Notes: generated by a model from the sequence alone, not told the origin. A stretch of 64,000 nt of DNA from Mucilaginibacter xinganensis (GCA_026225055.1 JAMFSA010000219.1:1-64000); one strand, 5' to 3'. Numbered from the stretch's first letter, positions 16,684 to 25,116 are shown. Numbers and translations: made by a program.

Positions 16684-16866
16684 TTAATCCAGGGCTTTAT
16701 CAATGCGTATGTAGTGTGCTTTTTTGCAACGGGCGCAAAAATACTTTCTGACAGGAAAAAGAAATGCTAATTTTTTGACGAGCCAACTCCGATGCATCTG
16801 GTAATGGAAAGGCGCTCCGCATTTTGGACAAAGGTATTTATTTGAAGAAATAATTTTTGGACTCAA
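16684..16866 (-). CDS. Small zinc-ribbon protein (CxxC-27-CxxC), paralogue 1
   Basis: This 60-residue basic protein has Cys13, Cys16, Cys44 and Cys47 in two CxxC pairs (LCPKCG and FCARCK) separated by 27 residues, the layout of a zinc ribbon. The stretch VKKLAFLFPVRKYFC between the pairs is nearly repeated in the neighbouring gene. No ATG is available; TTG at 16866 is the only plausible start. No family name recognised. Zinc binding is inferred from cysteine spacing. Confidence 0.6.
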   Translation of the reverse strand: MSPKIISSNKYLCPKCGAPFHYQMHRSWLVKKLAFLFPVRKYFCARCKKAHYIRIDKALD

Positions 16867-16998
16867 GGCTTTTAGTAAAAAATAAAATTCAATTACGATA
16901 TTTTATTTGATAAAGCAGTAAAAAAACCTCAGAAAAACAACTGTCAGATATCTATATAATATTTTTTTTACTAAAATGATAATACCATTTAGTATTAG

Positions 16999-17211
16999 TT
17001 AGCTTAGTTTGTATAATTTACGGTGGCAATTATAGCAGATATATCTTTTTATAGGAAGCCAGAAAAGGAATGTTTTTACTATAAACCCCCTGCGTATACG
17101 TGCATTAAGTTCATTTTTGCACTTTGGGCATGTGGGCTCTTTTTTTTGCCTTTTTTCTAAACTTGAATTTTTAGAAATAGGAATTATCGTTGTTAATACA
17201 ACCAGGGGCAT
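16999..17211 (-). CDS. Small zinc-ribbon protein (CxxC-27-CxxC), paralogue 2
   Basis: This 70-residue protein has Cys28, Cys31, Cys59 and Cys62 (TCPKCK and ICYNCH) with the same 27-residue spacing as the neighbour. It also shares a central basic-hydrophobic segment (IVKTFLFWLPIKRYIC). The N-terminal 20 residues are hydrophobic then basic and could be a poorly chosen start or a short anchor. It has the same orientation as the first paralogue and lies 132 bases upstream of it. Both lie between two receiver genes in unusually A/T-rich DNA. Function unknown. Confidence 0.65.
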   Translation of the reverse strand: MPLVVLTTIIPISKNSSLEKRQKKEPTCPKCKNELNARIRRGFIVKTFLFWLPIKRYICYNCHRKLYKLS

Positions 17212-17441
17212 TTGTATTGATGTTAGTTTAATTAATAAACAAATTTATCAAAACAATACCCATTTAACAAGCCCCTGAGAATGATTTTTTATCAACAAAA
17301 GGGATTTTTTATGCTAAAAACGAACTTTTGTTGTCAAGCTTATGCAATAATTGCAATTTAATTACCAAAAAACAGAAGTTGCCGAACTTTTTAAAATTTA
17401 ACTGTTAATTGTTTGTTTATTTATTTACTGTTCAGGCAATG

Positions 17442-17813
17442 TTAGCTGATTTTAGTAGAAAGCAGCCGTTGAACTTTTTCAACCAGTTCAGTTAGATCAA
17501 ATGGTTTATTGATAACGGCATCGCAACCATAAGCAAAAAGCTCATTATCGCGGTTAATGTAAGCCGAAAATATTATAACGGGAATATTGTTGAATTTTGG
17601 GTGCGTTTTGATCTTTTGGCAGATTTCGCCGCCATTGATATCTGCTACGCGATAATCCAGTATAACCAGATCCGGCGTAAGCTCTTCCATCATGGGAATA
17701 ACCTCATTACCTTTTGTTGTTGCCTGTACCTCAAATTGTTCATATCTGAGTGTTTCGTTCACAATGTCAAGTATATCCTGATTATCATCCAATACTAAAA
17801 TACGTTTTAACAT
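17442..17813 (-). CDS. Stand-alone response-regulator receiver protein
   Basis: This 123-residue single-domain receiver has Asp9/Asp10 in LVLDDNQD, phospho-acceptor Asp53 in DLVILDYRV, Ser83 and Lys103 in NKPFD. It resembles the receiver at 16019 in length and layout and is probably its paralogue. No output domain or kinase is adjacent. The 230-base gap downstream contains CAACAAAAG (17293) facing CTTTTGTTG (17325), a possible weak terminator. Confidence 0.9.
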   Translation of the reverse strand: MLKRILVLDDNQDILDIVNETLRYEQFEVQATTKGNEVIPMMEELTPDLVILDYRVADINGGEICQKIKTHPKFNNIPVIIFSAYINRDNELFAYGCDAVINKPFDLTELVEKVQRLLSTKIS

Positions 17814-18025
17814 AGAAATTTTATTGAGCCGAATTAAAAGAAAGTTTACTATGCTAATATTTTGACAAAAAAGGCTGGGCTAAAAATATATAACGGATAG
17901 AGTAAAACAAATATAAACCAGCTATAAAGTATCTATATGTTGTAACGGGATTATGACAAATAACAGCCTTCAAAGATAATTAAAATAATATGTTACCAAT
18001 AAATATTATTTTTACAGACATAGTA

Positions 18026-19252
18026 TCAAAATGCTTCACCCAGATTTAATGTGAATGCCGAATAGTTTCTACTAAAACCATAATCAATGGCAATGTTAGT
18101 GTCAGTCTTTTTATTGAATTTTATACGTAAACCACCACCACCTGCGGGATGCCAGTATACAAACTTGTTGGTAATGGGTTGGGTAACGGAGTTGACATTG
18201 GCAAACAGCACAAAACCAAATAAACCGTTGTTGGTAATGTCACGCCTGAATTCAGTTTCATAGTAAAGCAATCGTTGCCCCCTGTATCTGCTCTGCTCAA
18301 TTCCACGGCCCGAGCGCTGGTAAGGGTCCATACCTATGCTGGGTAAATTAAGATAGGGTGTGCCGGGAGTGAGGGATGTCCAGTAATATGTCCAGAATGC
18401 CAGGATGTTTTTTGGGCCTGTATGCGTTAAGGAAATATATTTGCGTACATCAATATATAATGATTGCCAGTTATTATCACTCCCCATGGCCACGCCGCTG
18501 TACCTGTAAATAATGTTTGCATAAAAGCCGGGCACCGGGTTTAGCGAATTGTTGCGGGTATCATACAGTAAGTTAACTGTTGGGCCCGACGAGAATATAT
18601 TCTCATCTTCAGCTGTTCCGTACTTGTAATTGGTAAACTTTCTGAATGCGCTTACATCGGCCGGCGTAAGGTCAAGGTCAATGTAAGAATCCAGATCATA
18701 GCCAATGCCGGCAAAAAAGTAATTAGTTATGCGTTTAAGCGCGCTTTGGTAAAAACGGATGTATTTATAGTTCAGCAAAAAATTATCGCTTTCAGGCTGA
18801 TTACCACCCAGGCTCCACGTTTCCTGAGGGTATACCAGGAAACGGGTATCGCCCTGTATATTCCAACTGTTGTTATTTAGCCAGATGTTTGAATGTATGG
18901 GTAACCCGTATCTGCCATGCAAGTTAAAATATGGGGTAAAACTAATACTTGAAAGGCTGGTAGTTGCCTGGTCGCCCATGTAAAAACCTGCCGTAGTTGA
19001 CGTTATTAAGGCTTTACCGGGGCCTACTATTGATGACGAAACAGGCAAAAAAGAAAAATAAAACTTTTTCTTTCGGTCGGTATCCGTTCGGGGTTTGCTT
19101 ATATCAAATAGCGACCGGCCAATATCAATCAAATCTCTTTTTTGAATGGTATCGCGATTAACTTTAATTGTATCAGTTTTAGTACCTGAACTTTGAGCAG
19201 CCAGCAAACCGGGTAAAAAGCAGAGGAATAACACCGGTAACTTTCTGATCAT
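18026..19252 (-). CDS. BamA/TamA-type outer-membrane barrel without visible POTRA domains
   Basis: This 408-residue exported protein has a signal peptide ending LLAAQ. The C-terminal two thirds resemble the Omp85 surface-antigen barrel: NSLNPVPGFYANIIYRYSG, then RGIEQSRYRGQRLLYYETEFRRDI (key RGxxxxRYRG..L...E.R), and a last strand ending in Phe. The region before the barrel (about residues 25-70) is too short for POTRA repeats, so it is unlikely to be the essential assembly factor BamA. Similar short Bac_surface_Ag proteins are common in Bacteroidota with unknown role. It is monocistronic. Confidence 0.8.
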   Translation of the reverse strand: MIRKLPVLFLCFLPGLLAAQSSGTKTDTIKVNRDTIQKRDLIDIGRSLFDISKPRTDTDRKKKFYFSFLPVSSSIVGPGKALITSTTAGFYMGDQATTSLSSISFTPYFNLHGRYGLPIHSNIWLNNNSWNIQGDTRFLVYPQETWSLGGNQPESDNFLLNYKYIRFYQSALKRITNYFFAGIGYDLDSYIDLDLTPADVSAFRKFTNYKYGTAEDENIFSSGPTVNLLYDTRNNSLNPVPGFYANIIYRYSGVAMGSDNNWQSLYIDVRKYISLTHTGPKNILAFWTYYWTSLTPGTPYLNLPSIGMDPYQRSGRGIEQSRYRGQRLLYYETEFRRDITNNGLFGFVLFANVNSVTQPITNKFVYWHPAGGGGLRIKFNKKTDTNIAIDYGFSRNYSAFTLNLGEAF

Positions 19253-19563
19253 AGTTTTACAACGGAGAATTATAGTTTGTAGTTTTTAATTTAACATAAT
19301 TATACCGTGGTAGGTAATATAGCCATATTAAGCGGTGTTTATTCACCCTCAGCGCCGATTTAAGGTTTTTTAACACAGTTGGAATGTGATAAACCGTTTG
19401 TTGGAAGTTATAAGTGAGTTGGTTTAATGATTTATATGATGGTTCATGCCATTAGGTTCATAAATCCAATAGTCGTTTTTACATTCCATCAAGAAAATCA
19501 TTGTTATCTTCGGCTGGAGTTAACAGGCTGTTAACTGCCCATAGACTACTGCCCACTGATAGC
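19253..19563. other. Divergent intergenic region, nothing definite
   Basis: These 311 bases separate the divergent barrel and MFS genes and must hold both promoters. I see no credible small gene, strong palindrome or RNA motif. A run with CTGTTAACTGCCCATAGACTACTGCCCACTG just before the MFS start is built from repeated short words, as in other degenerate intergenic repeats here (key words CTGTTAACTGCCC and CTACTGCCCACTG). Confidence 0.5.
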
Positions 19564-20790
19564 ATGACCCGTAAACGATACTTCTTTCTTATCCTGATAT
19601 TAGGCACGCTCACGGCGCTCAGCCCTTTTTCAATAGATATGTATCTGCCGGGTTTCCCGGCTATTGCGCGGGCACTAAATACTACTATTGAGCAGGTGGA
19701 TCGTTCGTTGTCCAGCTTTTTTATTGGCCTGGCCTGCGGGCAATTGCTATACGGCCCGCTGATGGACAGGTTCGGGCGCAAGAAACCTTTATATTTTGGA
19801 TTGGGACTATATATCTTAATTTCGATTGGATGCTTTTCGGCTACATCAATTAATTTACTCATCATACTGCGTTTTGTACAGGCCATAGGCAGCTGCGCGG
19901 CAGGCGTGGCGGCAATGGCCATGGTGCGCGATATTTTCCCTGTTAAGGATAATGCGAAGGTTTTCGCTTTGCTGGTGCTGGTTTTGGGTGCATCGCCCAT
20001 GATAGCGCCTACCGCGGGTAGTTACCTTACTGCCGCTTTTGGCTGGCAATCGGTTTTTATAGTGCTGATGAGCATTGCCATACTGATACTTATAGCCGTA
20101 ATTTTTACCCTGCCCGAAAGCTATGCGAATGACCCGTCATTTTCATTAAAACCACTGCCGATTATCAATAATTTTATATCGGTAATAAAAGTACCGCAGT
20201 TTTATACATATGCTATAACTACCTCACTGGCATTTGCTGGTTTGTTTGCTTATGTGGCGGGTTCGCCATCGGTATTTATGGAGTTTTTCCATGTAAGCGG
20301 TAAGCTTTACGGTTGGATCTTCGCCGGGCTATCCATCGGCTTTGTAGGTTCAAGTCAGCTTAATAATGTGCTGATAAAGTATTATAAAAGCGAGCAAATA
20401 GTAATAGTAGCCTTAACCGGGCAAATGATAGCTGCCGTTGTATTTGTAGTAGGTTCATTAAACGGTTGGTTCGGGCTATACGGGACCATCACCATGATAT
20501 TTTTAGTACTATGCGGTGTTGGCTTAACCAATCCCAACGCGTCGGCGCTATCGCTGGCACCATTTTCAAAAAATGCCGGTACAGCAGCCTCGCTAATGGG
20601 AGCCATGCAATTGGGTATAGGTGCGCTGTCGTCATTTGCTATAAGCTTATTCAGTAGCCACTCAGCTATGCCAATGGCCATTATTATGGCTGCTTCGGCA
20701 AGCCTCGCGTTAATGATATTGCTTATAGGCCGCAGGAATATAATTGAGAAGGTTGAGGCGGATCCCTCGATGGCAGTGGCGGGGCATTGA
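19564..20790 (+). CDS. Bcr/CflA family multidrug MFS exporter
   Basis: This 408-residue inner-membrane protein has about 12 transmembrane helices. The Bcr/CflA marker in TM1, LSPFSIDMYLPGFPAIA, is clear, followed by the MFS loop motif GPLMDRFGRKKPL and the antiporter-type segment LVLGASPMIAPTAGSYL. The family exports drugs such as bicyclomycin or chloramphenicol by proton antiport. The ATG at 19564 is chosen because the upstream extension runs into intergenic repeat sequence. It is transcribed alone. Confidence 0.92.
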   Translation: MTRKRYFFLILILGTLTALSPFSIDMYLPGFPAIARALNTTIEQVDRSLSSFFIGLACGQLLYGPLMDRFGRKKPLYFGLGLYILISIGCFSATSINLLIILRFVQAIGSCAAGVAAMAMVRDIFPVKDNAKVFALLVLVLGASPMIAPTAGSYLTAAFGWQSVFIVLMSIAILILIAVIFTLPESYANDPSFSLKPLPIINNFISVIKVPQFYTYAITTSLAFAGLFAYVAGSPSVFMEFFHVSGKLYGWIFAGLSIGFVGSSQLNNVLIKYYKSEQIVIVALTGQMIAAVVFVVGSLNGWFGLYGTITMIFLVLCGVGLTNPNASALSLAPFSKNAGTAASLMGAMQLGIGALSSFAISLFSSHSAMPMAIIMAASASLALMILLIGRRNIIEKVEADPSMAVAGH

Positions 20791-20803
20791 TAAATAAAGA
20801 GGG

Positions 20804-20873
20804 TGTCACCCTGAGGTACTCGAAGGGCGAGCGCAGAGGCCTTTACCCTTATGCTTCGAGTGCCTCAGCATGC
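20804..20873. repeat. Palindromic REP (TGTCACCCTGAGG type)
   Basis: CTGAGGTACTCGAAG at 20811-20825 faces CTTCGAGTGCCTCAG at 20854-20868 with one mismatch. It lies between the convergent MFS and clpP genes, where it could also serve as a bidirectional terminator. Confidence 0.8.
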
Positions 20874-20894
20874 CCCTTTCTTTAACTTCACGCT

Positions 20895-21593
20895 TCAGAC
20901 TAAAGAATTATCACCCAATACTTCATCAATTACCCCAAACTCTTTTGCTTCACTGGCAATCATCCAGTAATCACGGTCGCAAACATCGTGTACTTTCTGA
21001 TACTCCTGTCCGCTGTGTTTGGATACAATGTTGTATAATTCCTTTTTTATTTTGAGTATTTGCATGGCGGTGATCTCAATATCCGATGCCTGGCCTTGTA
21101 CGCCACCCAGCGGCTGGTGCAGCATTACCCGTGAGTGTGTTAAAGCTGCTCGTTTACCCGCAGCACCTGCGCATAGTAATATAGCACCCATAGATAGCGC
21201 CATGCCCGTACAAATGGTACAAACATCAGGGCTAACCAGCTGCATGGTATCATAAATACCAAAGCCTGCATATACAGAACCACCGGGCGAGTTGATATAC
21301 ATCTGGATATCTTTTTTTGAATCGGTTGATTGGAGGAACAGTAGCTGCGCCTGGATGATGTTGGCAATGTTGTCATCAACTGCCGCGCCTAAAAATATAA
21401 TACGGTCCATCATCAGCCTCGAAAAAACATCCATTTGGGCTACGCGCATCTCCCGTTCCTCGGTTATATAGGGTGTCATGGCTTGAGGGATACTGCTGCT
21501 TTCAACTCGGGAAATATAATTATCAATCTGTTCGGTTTTGACATGGCAATGCCCTGCCGCATATTTGCGGAATTCATTTTTATCGATATTCAT
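20895..21593 (-). CDS. clpP: ATP-dependent Clp protease proteolytic subunit
   Basis: This 232-residue serine protease has Ser134 in GMALSMGAILLCAG, His159 in RVMLHQPLGG and Asp208 in DRDYWM, so the triad is complete. The body closely follows the Bacteroidota ClpP pattern (AQMDVFSRLMMDRIIFLG, MYINSPGGSVYAG). Leu replaces the usual Ala just before the active-site Ser. The housekeeping clpP usually stands beside tig or clpX. This copy instead follows a small unknown gene and an ECF sigma factor on the same strand, 11 bases after the small gene, and may be a second, regulatory ClpP. Confidence 0.92.
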   Translation of the reverse strand: MNIDKNEFRKYAAGHCHVKTEQIDNYISRVESSSIPQAMTPYITEEREMRVAQMDVFSRLMMDRIIFLGAAVDDNIANIIQAQLLFLQSTDSKKDIQMYINSPGGSVYAGFGIYDTMQLVSPDVCTICTGMALSMGAILLCAGAAGKRAALTHSRVMLHQPLGGVQGQASDIEITAMQILKIKKELYNIVSKHSGQEYQKVHDVCDRDYWMIASEAKEFGVIDEVLGDNSLV

Positions 21594-21604
21594 AAAATTT
21601 TAGT

Positions 21605-21877
21605 TTATAAGTTGCTGAATAAACGCCTTATTTTTTGCCTGAAACTGGTATGCTCCGGCCCGGTAAATAGCTTTTGATGTACTGCCTCAATTTCCTTTTT
21701 TAGTTGCGCGCGGCCATATTGCTGGATGGCGGTATGCGCTTTTATCTGCCACAGCGCTTTATCCTGTAAAGCTGGCTCAAGTATCATATTTGCTTCAAAA
21801 AGCAGGGCATTACCGGTATCCATCGAGCCGGAAAGGTAGGCATCTATCTGCCGGGTCTCATTCCATGAAGTCTTCAT
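21605..21877 (-). CDS. Small protein between an ECF sigma factor and ClpP
   Basis: This 90-residue soluble protein resembles the N-terminal cytoplasmic part of anti-sigma proteins in its opening helix (ETRQIDAYLSGSMDTGNALLFEA). No transmembrane helix follows. Its start overlaps the sigma factor stop by 20 bases and its stop is 11 bases before clpP, so the three genes form an operon. A role as anti-sigma factor and ClpP substrate is inference from position; the family is not recognised. Confidence 0.7.
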   Translation of the reverse strand: MKTSWNETRQIDAYLSGSMDTGNALLFEANMILEPALQDKALWQIKAHTAIQQYGRAQLKKEIEAVHQKLFTGPEHTSFRQKIRRLFSNL

Positions 21878-22388
21878 ACTGCAATGCTTTTTGTTTAATG
21901 GTTTCCCTTACTTTTTCCAGGCATTTATATTTCTGTACCGTTGCCGAGCGCACTCCCGAAAAGCCGAATGCGGAAGCTAAATCTGTTAATGGCAACTGAT
22001 CGTAATAAAAGCCCTTTAACAGTTCCATGCACTTATTGCCGGCTTTCTCTAAAAAATGCATAATGCGTTTGGCGGATGGGCTTTCATCATCCATATCTGC
22101 TGAGATATCAATGTTTTCGAGCGAGATGTTCTGGCCGTTCTCGCGGTATCTTTTTAGCCAGAGGTGTTTGGCTATGCCGATAAGATATGCGGTTTCGTTG
22201 GTATCGGCAGTAACTGTTTTCTCATAATAAATAACCAGCGCGTCCTGGAAAACGTCTTTTGCTTCATCAAATGAGCCGCCCCGGCGACTAATATAAGTCG
22301 CAACTGTAGGGAAGGCTTTTTTATAAAGCCTGATAAAAAGTTCTTCGCGCTTTGCAATTAACTGGTCCGGATTGTTCATAGCTGTCAT
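21858..22388 (-). CDS. ECF-type RNA polymerase sigma factor
   Basis: This 176-residue protein has a sigma region 2 pattern (LFIRLYKKAFPTVATYISRRGGSFDEAKDVFQDALVIYYEK, key FDEAKDVFQDALV). Region 4 is at about 125-165 with LPLTDLASAFGFSGVRSATVQKYKCLEKVR. The region 2-4 linker is short, as in ECF factors. It heads an operon with a possible anti-sigma-like protein and ClpP. Target promoters are not evident in the window. Confidence 0.85.
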   Translation of the reverse strand: MTAMNNPDQLIAKREELFIRLYKKAFPTVATYISRRGGSFDEAKDVFQDALVIYYEKTVTADTNETAYLIGIAKHLWLKRYRENGQNISLENIDISADMDDESPSAKRIMHFLEKAGNKCMELLKGFYYDQLPLTDLASAFGFSGVRSATVQKYKCLEKVRETIKQKALQYEDFME

Positions 22389-22451
22389 AGATCATCCTTT
22401 TATTAATAAGTGCAATTTAGTGAAGAAGTATCACCAATTATTTTGAAAAAA

Positions 22452-22847
22452 TTATTCCTTCACCGCCGTAACTTTCGTTCCTTCTTCGCCGAGGGTTTCA
22501 AATATCAATTCCTTATCAGTTATTTCAGATACATAAAAAGGGAAGGTGCGTGTCTTTCCGCCGGGTAGTATTTCGCTGTAGCGGATGTTCATGCCATCGA
22601 TCATGAATTTACCGTGCGATAGTATTTTGCCGCCCCATACAATGGTTAAGCTATCACGTTTTGAAAATCGGATGGATGGGGATTCTTCCTGTAAGGTTGA
22701 TTTGGATACGCTGTCGGGCGGGGTTTCGTTGGGGTTTTCTACCTTAATGTATTTCCAGGCGCCGTACAAATTATCGGGTTTAAGGGCCGGTTTGCAGGCT
22801 GTTATTGAAAGCAGCAAAATAAAGGCAGGCAATTTATATTTTTTCAT
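22452..22847 (-). CDS. Small lipoprotein, lipocalin-like
   Basis: This 131-residue lipoprotein has a type II signal (ILLLSITACKP, Cys18 as lipidation site). The mature part starts with LYGAWKYIKVE, similar to the GxW entry of small lipocalin-like or DUF4923-type domains in Bacteroidota, and is predicted all-beta. No catalytic motif. It stands alone, upstream of the ECF operon on the same strand, with 63 bases between them. Confidence 0.75.
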   Translation of the reverse strand: MKKYKLPAFILLLSITACKPALKPDNLYGAWKYIKVENPNETPPDSVSKSTLQEESPSIRFSKRDSLTIVWGGKILSHGKFMIDGMNIRYSEILPGGKTRTFPFYVSEITDKELIFETLGEEGTKVTAVKE

Positions 22848-22897
22848 ATGGATAAATCGCCTGCTAAAATAAGGAATTGGAAATAATAAAGCGATGG

Positions 22898-23062
22898 TTA
22901 CAAATGATGCCTTAAAGGCTTGCTCATTCGTGATTCGGCCTGCTTCACTTCGTCCTTTTCGCTCAGGGGCCTGTCGGTTTTTAATTCACCATTGTTAAGT
23001 GTGTGGTTGCGGGTGATATCTTTTTTGTCACCATGCTTTGCTTGCTCTGCTTTCATTTTCAT
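22898..23062 (-). CDS. Small hydrophilic protein, 54 residues
   Basis: A short reading frame starts MKMKAEQAKHGDKK and ends SKPLRHHL. It is rich in Lys, Glu, Asp and Arg, with no hydrophobic segment and the motif NGELKTDRPLSEKDEV in the middle. The coding-like composition contrasts with the A/T-rich flanks. I believe similar short charged proteins occur in related genomes but cannot check. It has the same orientation as the lipoprotein gene and lies 50 bases upstream of it. Confidence 0.55.
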   Translation of the reverse strand: MKMKAEQAKHGDKKDITRNHTLNNGELKTDRPLSEKDEVKQAESRMSKPLRHHL

Positions 23063-23247
23063 CGCTGTAGGTTTAAAAGAAAAAATTAGAAATATATTGG
23101 GTTAAGATATTGGATTACAACGTTGCAAAAGTTTAAAATGTTTTAACCCGATTATCATAAAAATGTTTGTTTTTATGCTGATCGGGGCATTTTTGTTAAT
23201 TAAAGTTAAAAGTTTAGGGGTCAAGGACCTTTTTTATAAATTTAAGC

Positions 23248-23961
23248 ATGTGGAGGTGTTATATCCTAATTTTTGTCGTTTTTTTTACTTCATCGTTTTC
23301 GTATGGGCAATCGGTAATAAAAGGCCGGGTGTTTGAAAATAAGACGCGTATATCATTGGAAGACATTCAAATACAAAATCAATCCAATAAAGCATTTACT
23401 ACCACTGATGAAAAGGGAAGATTTACCATTGCCGCCAAAACCGGCGATGTTTTAGTGTTTAAAGGTTTTGCCTACCTGCCCGATACTGTGTTTCTAACAG
23501 ATATGCACGACCGTGAGATATTCCTGCTGCCGCACCAGAATTTTTTGGATGAGGTGAAGGTGAACTCCGACACTACCCAAAATCTTAACAATTATTACGA
23601 CCCCAGATTCCATGGGCAAACCGTGATTTATCAGCATGACGCCAATATGAATTATACCGGTGGCATAGCCATAAGGATGTGGTACTGGAAAAAGGATACA
23701 CACAAAAGGGAGCGACGGGAAAAGGAAATAAAGGAAGAAGAGGAAAGGGACCAAATAGCAAGGGTTTTTACGCGGAAAAATATCACACAATATGTGCCTT
23801 TTGAGGGAAAGGATATGGATGATTTCCTGATGCTATATACACCCGACACCAAAGTCTATTTCGCCAATAATTTTAACCTGTTGAGTTATTTGAATGGTTG
23901 TTATCAGAAGTATCTGAAACTGCCTGAGGATAAAAGACACCCGGGTAAGTTAGCCGAATGA
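23248..23961 (+). CDS. Exported CarboxypepD_reg-like protein
   Basis: This 237-residue protein has a signal peptide (ILIFVVFFTSSFSYGQ). A carboxypeptidase-regulatory-like beta-sandwich covers about residues 22-100: VIKGRVFENKTRISLEDIQI and TTDEKGRFTIAAKTGDVLVFKG. The C-terminal part is charged and helical (WKKDTHKRERREKEIKEEEE). This domain also forms the N-terminus of TonB receptors, but here it is free-standing. Similar 230-residue proteins are frequent in Sphingobacteriaceae; role unknown. Confidence 0.8.
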   Translation: MWRCYILIFVVFFTSSFSYGQSVIKGRVFENKTRISLEDIQIQNQSNKAFTTTDEKGRFTIAAKTGDVLVFKGFAYLPDTVFLTDMHDREIFLLPHQNFLDEVKVNSDTTQNLNNYYDPRFHGQTVIYQHDANMNYTGGIAIRMWYWKKDTHKRERREKEIKEEEERDQIARVFTRKNITQYVPFEGKDMDDFLMLYTPDTKVYFANNFNLLSYLNGCYQKYLKLPEDKRHPGKLAE

Positions 23962-23968
23962 TTCTATT

Positions 23969-24084
23969 GTAGAGACGCAATACTTTGCGTCTCTACAGTG
24001 GTATATAAAAAAGAGACACAAAGTATTGTGTCTCTACGGGGGAATGGCATAAATGGAAAGAGACGCAAGGTGTTGCGTCTCTAC
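23969..24084. repeat. Three tandem GAGACGCAA hairpins
   Basis: Three units lie in a row: 23969-23996 (GTAGAGACGCAA / TTGCGTCTCTAC, loop TACT), 24012-24037 (AGAGACACAA / TTGTGTCTCT, loop AGTA) and 24059-24084 (AGAGACGCAA / TTGCGTCTCT, loop GGTG). The second unit carries paired G-to-A and C-to-T changes that keep the stem intact. The block lies between two convergent genes. Confidence 0.9.
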
Positions 24085-24108
24085 GGTAAAAATATTGTAA
24101 ATGGGTTG

Positions 24109-25104
24109 TTATTTCCCTTGTGCTTTCTTTATGCTATCAGCCTTTGCTTTTGCACGGTCCTTAAAGAAACCTTTAAGTAAAAAGTTATGCTGGGCTGCCT
24201 CCAGATCATCATTTAGTTTGATAGTGGCTTGTTGCAGGTTAGAAATTGAACTTTTTATCTGCTCAGCGCTTTTGGGGTCGTTAAGCAATACGCCAACGGC
24301 ATTATCCTTACTGTTAAGTTTATCGGTGGTAGTTTTTAGATTTTCAGTTATAGCATTGGCATTAGTTGCCGCAGCCTGGAACTGGTTAGCCGCAGCTTTT
24401 AACCTGTTGAAAGTAGTAGTATCTGTAAATAATTTATCAGCAAGGCCGCCTTTTGTGTTCATGGTATTGCTGAAAGTATTCAGCTGTTTTGCCATAAGCG
24501 CTGCGCTGGCAGTGGCAATCTGTAAATTACGCATTGAGGCTTTCAGTTGTATTGCCATCGTGCTATCGGCCATTAATGTACCAACAGTTCCTTTGCCCTG
24601 TAATATTTTATGGCTCAGTAATTTAAAATCGCTGGTTATTGATAGCAAGTTCTCGTTATTTTGCTGCAGGGTCTTCATCATATCATCGGTTGATAATAAT
24701 TTTGCTGCCTGTAACTGATCGCCATCCTGTACAATAGGTGCGCCGGGGCTGCCGCCATCAATCACGATGATCTTGTTACCGATAAGTCCGTCGGAACCAA
24801 TGTGTACACCTGCGTTGCGATGAATGTATTGCTGCGAGTTTTCATCGATGCTCATCCGCACCCTAACTTCTGATGTGCCTACAAAGCGGATCTCTTTTAT
24901 AGTACCCACTTTTACGCCCGAAAACCACACATTATTGCCTGGTTTTAAACCGGCAACATCATCAAACACGGCGCTGATGTGTATGCTTTTGGCAAAGCTT
25001 TTCGACTGGCCCCCCAGTGTAAAAACGCCAATGATGAATATTGCTAACCCAAGGGCTAAAAATAATCCAACAATTATGGCCCGCCTGTTTTCTTTTGCAT
25101 CCAT
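24109..25104 (-). CDS. mlaD: MlaD/MCE family lipid-transport substrate-binding protein
   Basis: This 331-residue protein has one N-terminal transmembrane helix (about 12-32, RRAIIVGLFLALGLAIFIIGVFTLGG). A single MCE domain covers about 38-115 (VFDDVAGLKPGNNVWFSGVKVGTIKEI). A long helical coiled region to the C-terminus has repeated Asn/Leu/Thr heptads. MCE proteins form hexameric tunnels carrying phospholipids between membranes. It lies 12 bases after the ATPase gene in the mlaE-mlaF-mlaD order. The mlaB, mlaC and mlaA genes are absent nearby. Confidence 0.93.
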   Translation of the reverse strand: MDAKENRRAIIVGLFLALGLAIFIIGVFTLGGQSKSFAKSIHISAVFDDVAGLKPGNNVWFSGVKVGTIKEIRFVGTSEVRVRMSIDENSQQYIHRNAGVHIGSDGLIGNKIIVIDGGSPGAPIVQDGDQLQAAKLLSTDDMMKTLQQNNENLLSITSDFKLLSHKILQGKGTVGTLMADSTMAIQLKASMRNLQIATASAALMAKQLNTFSNTMNTKGGLADKLFTDTTTFNRLKAAANQFQAAATNANAITENLKTTTDKLNSKDNAVGVLLNDPKSAEQIKSSISNLQQATIKLNDDLEAAQHNFLLKGFFKDRAKAKADSIKKAQGK

Positions 25105-25116
25105 GGTATGGTATAT

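Noticed and set aside
18026..19252. Essential assembly factor BamA
   Set aside because: The barrel is of the Omp85 type, but the segment before it is too short for POTRA domains, and the lpx/skp neighbours of bamA are missing.
23969..24084. CRISPR-like array
   Set aside because: The three repeats are each self-complementary hairpins with spacers of 15-21 bases and changing sequence, and no cas gene is in the window.
24101..24718. 205-codon plus-strand frame
   Set aside because: It is the antisense of the MlaD coiled region, with Ser/Leu/Ala-rich composition typical of such shadows.
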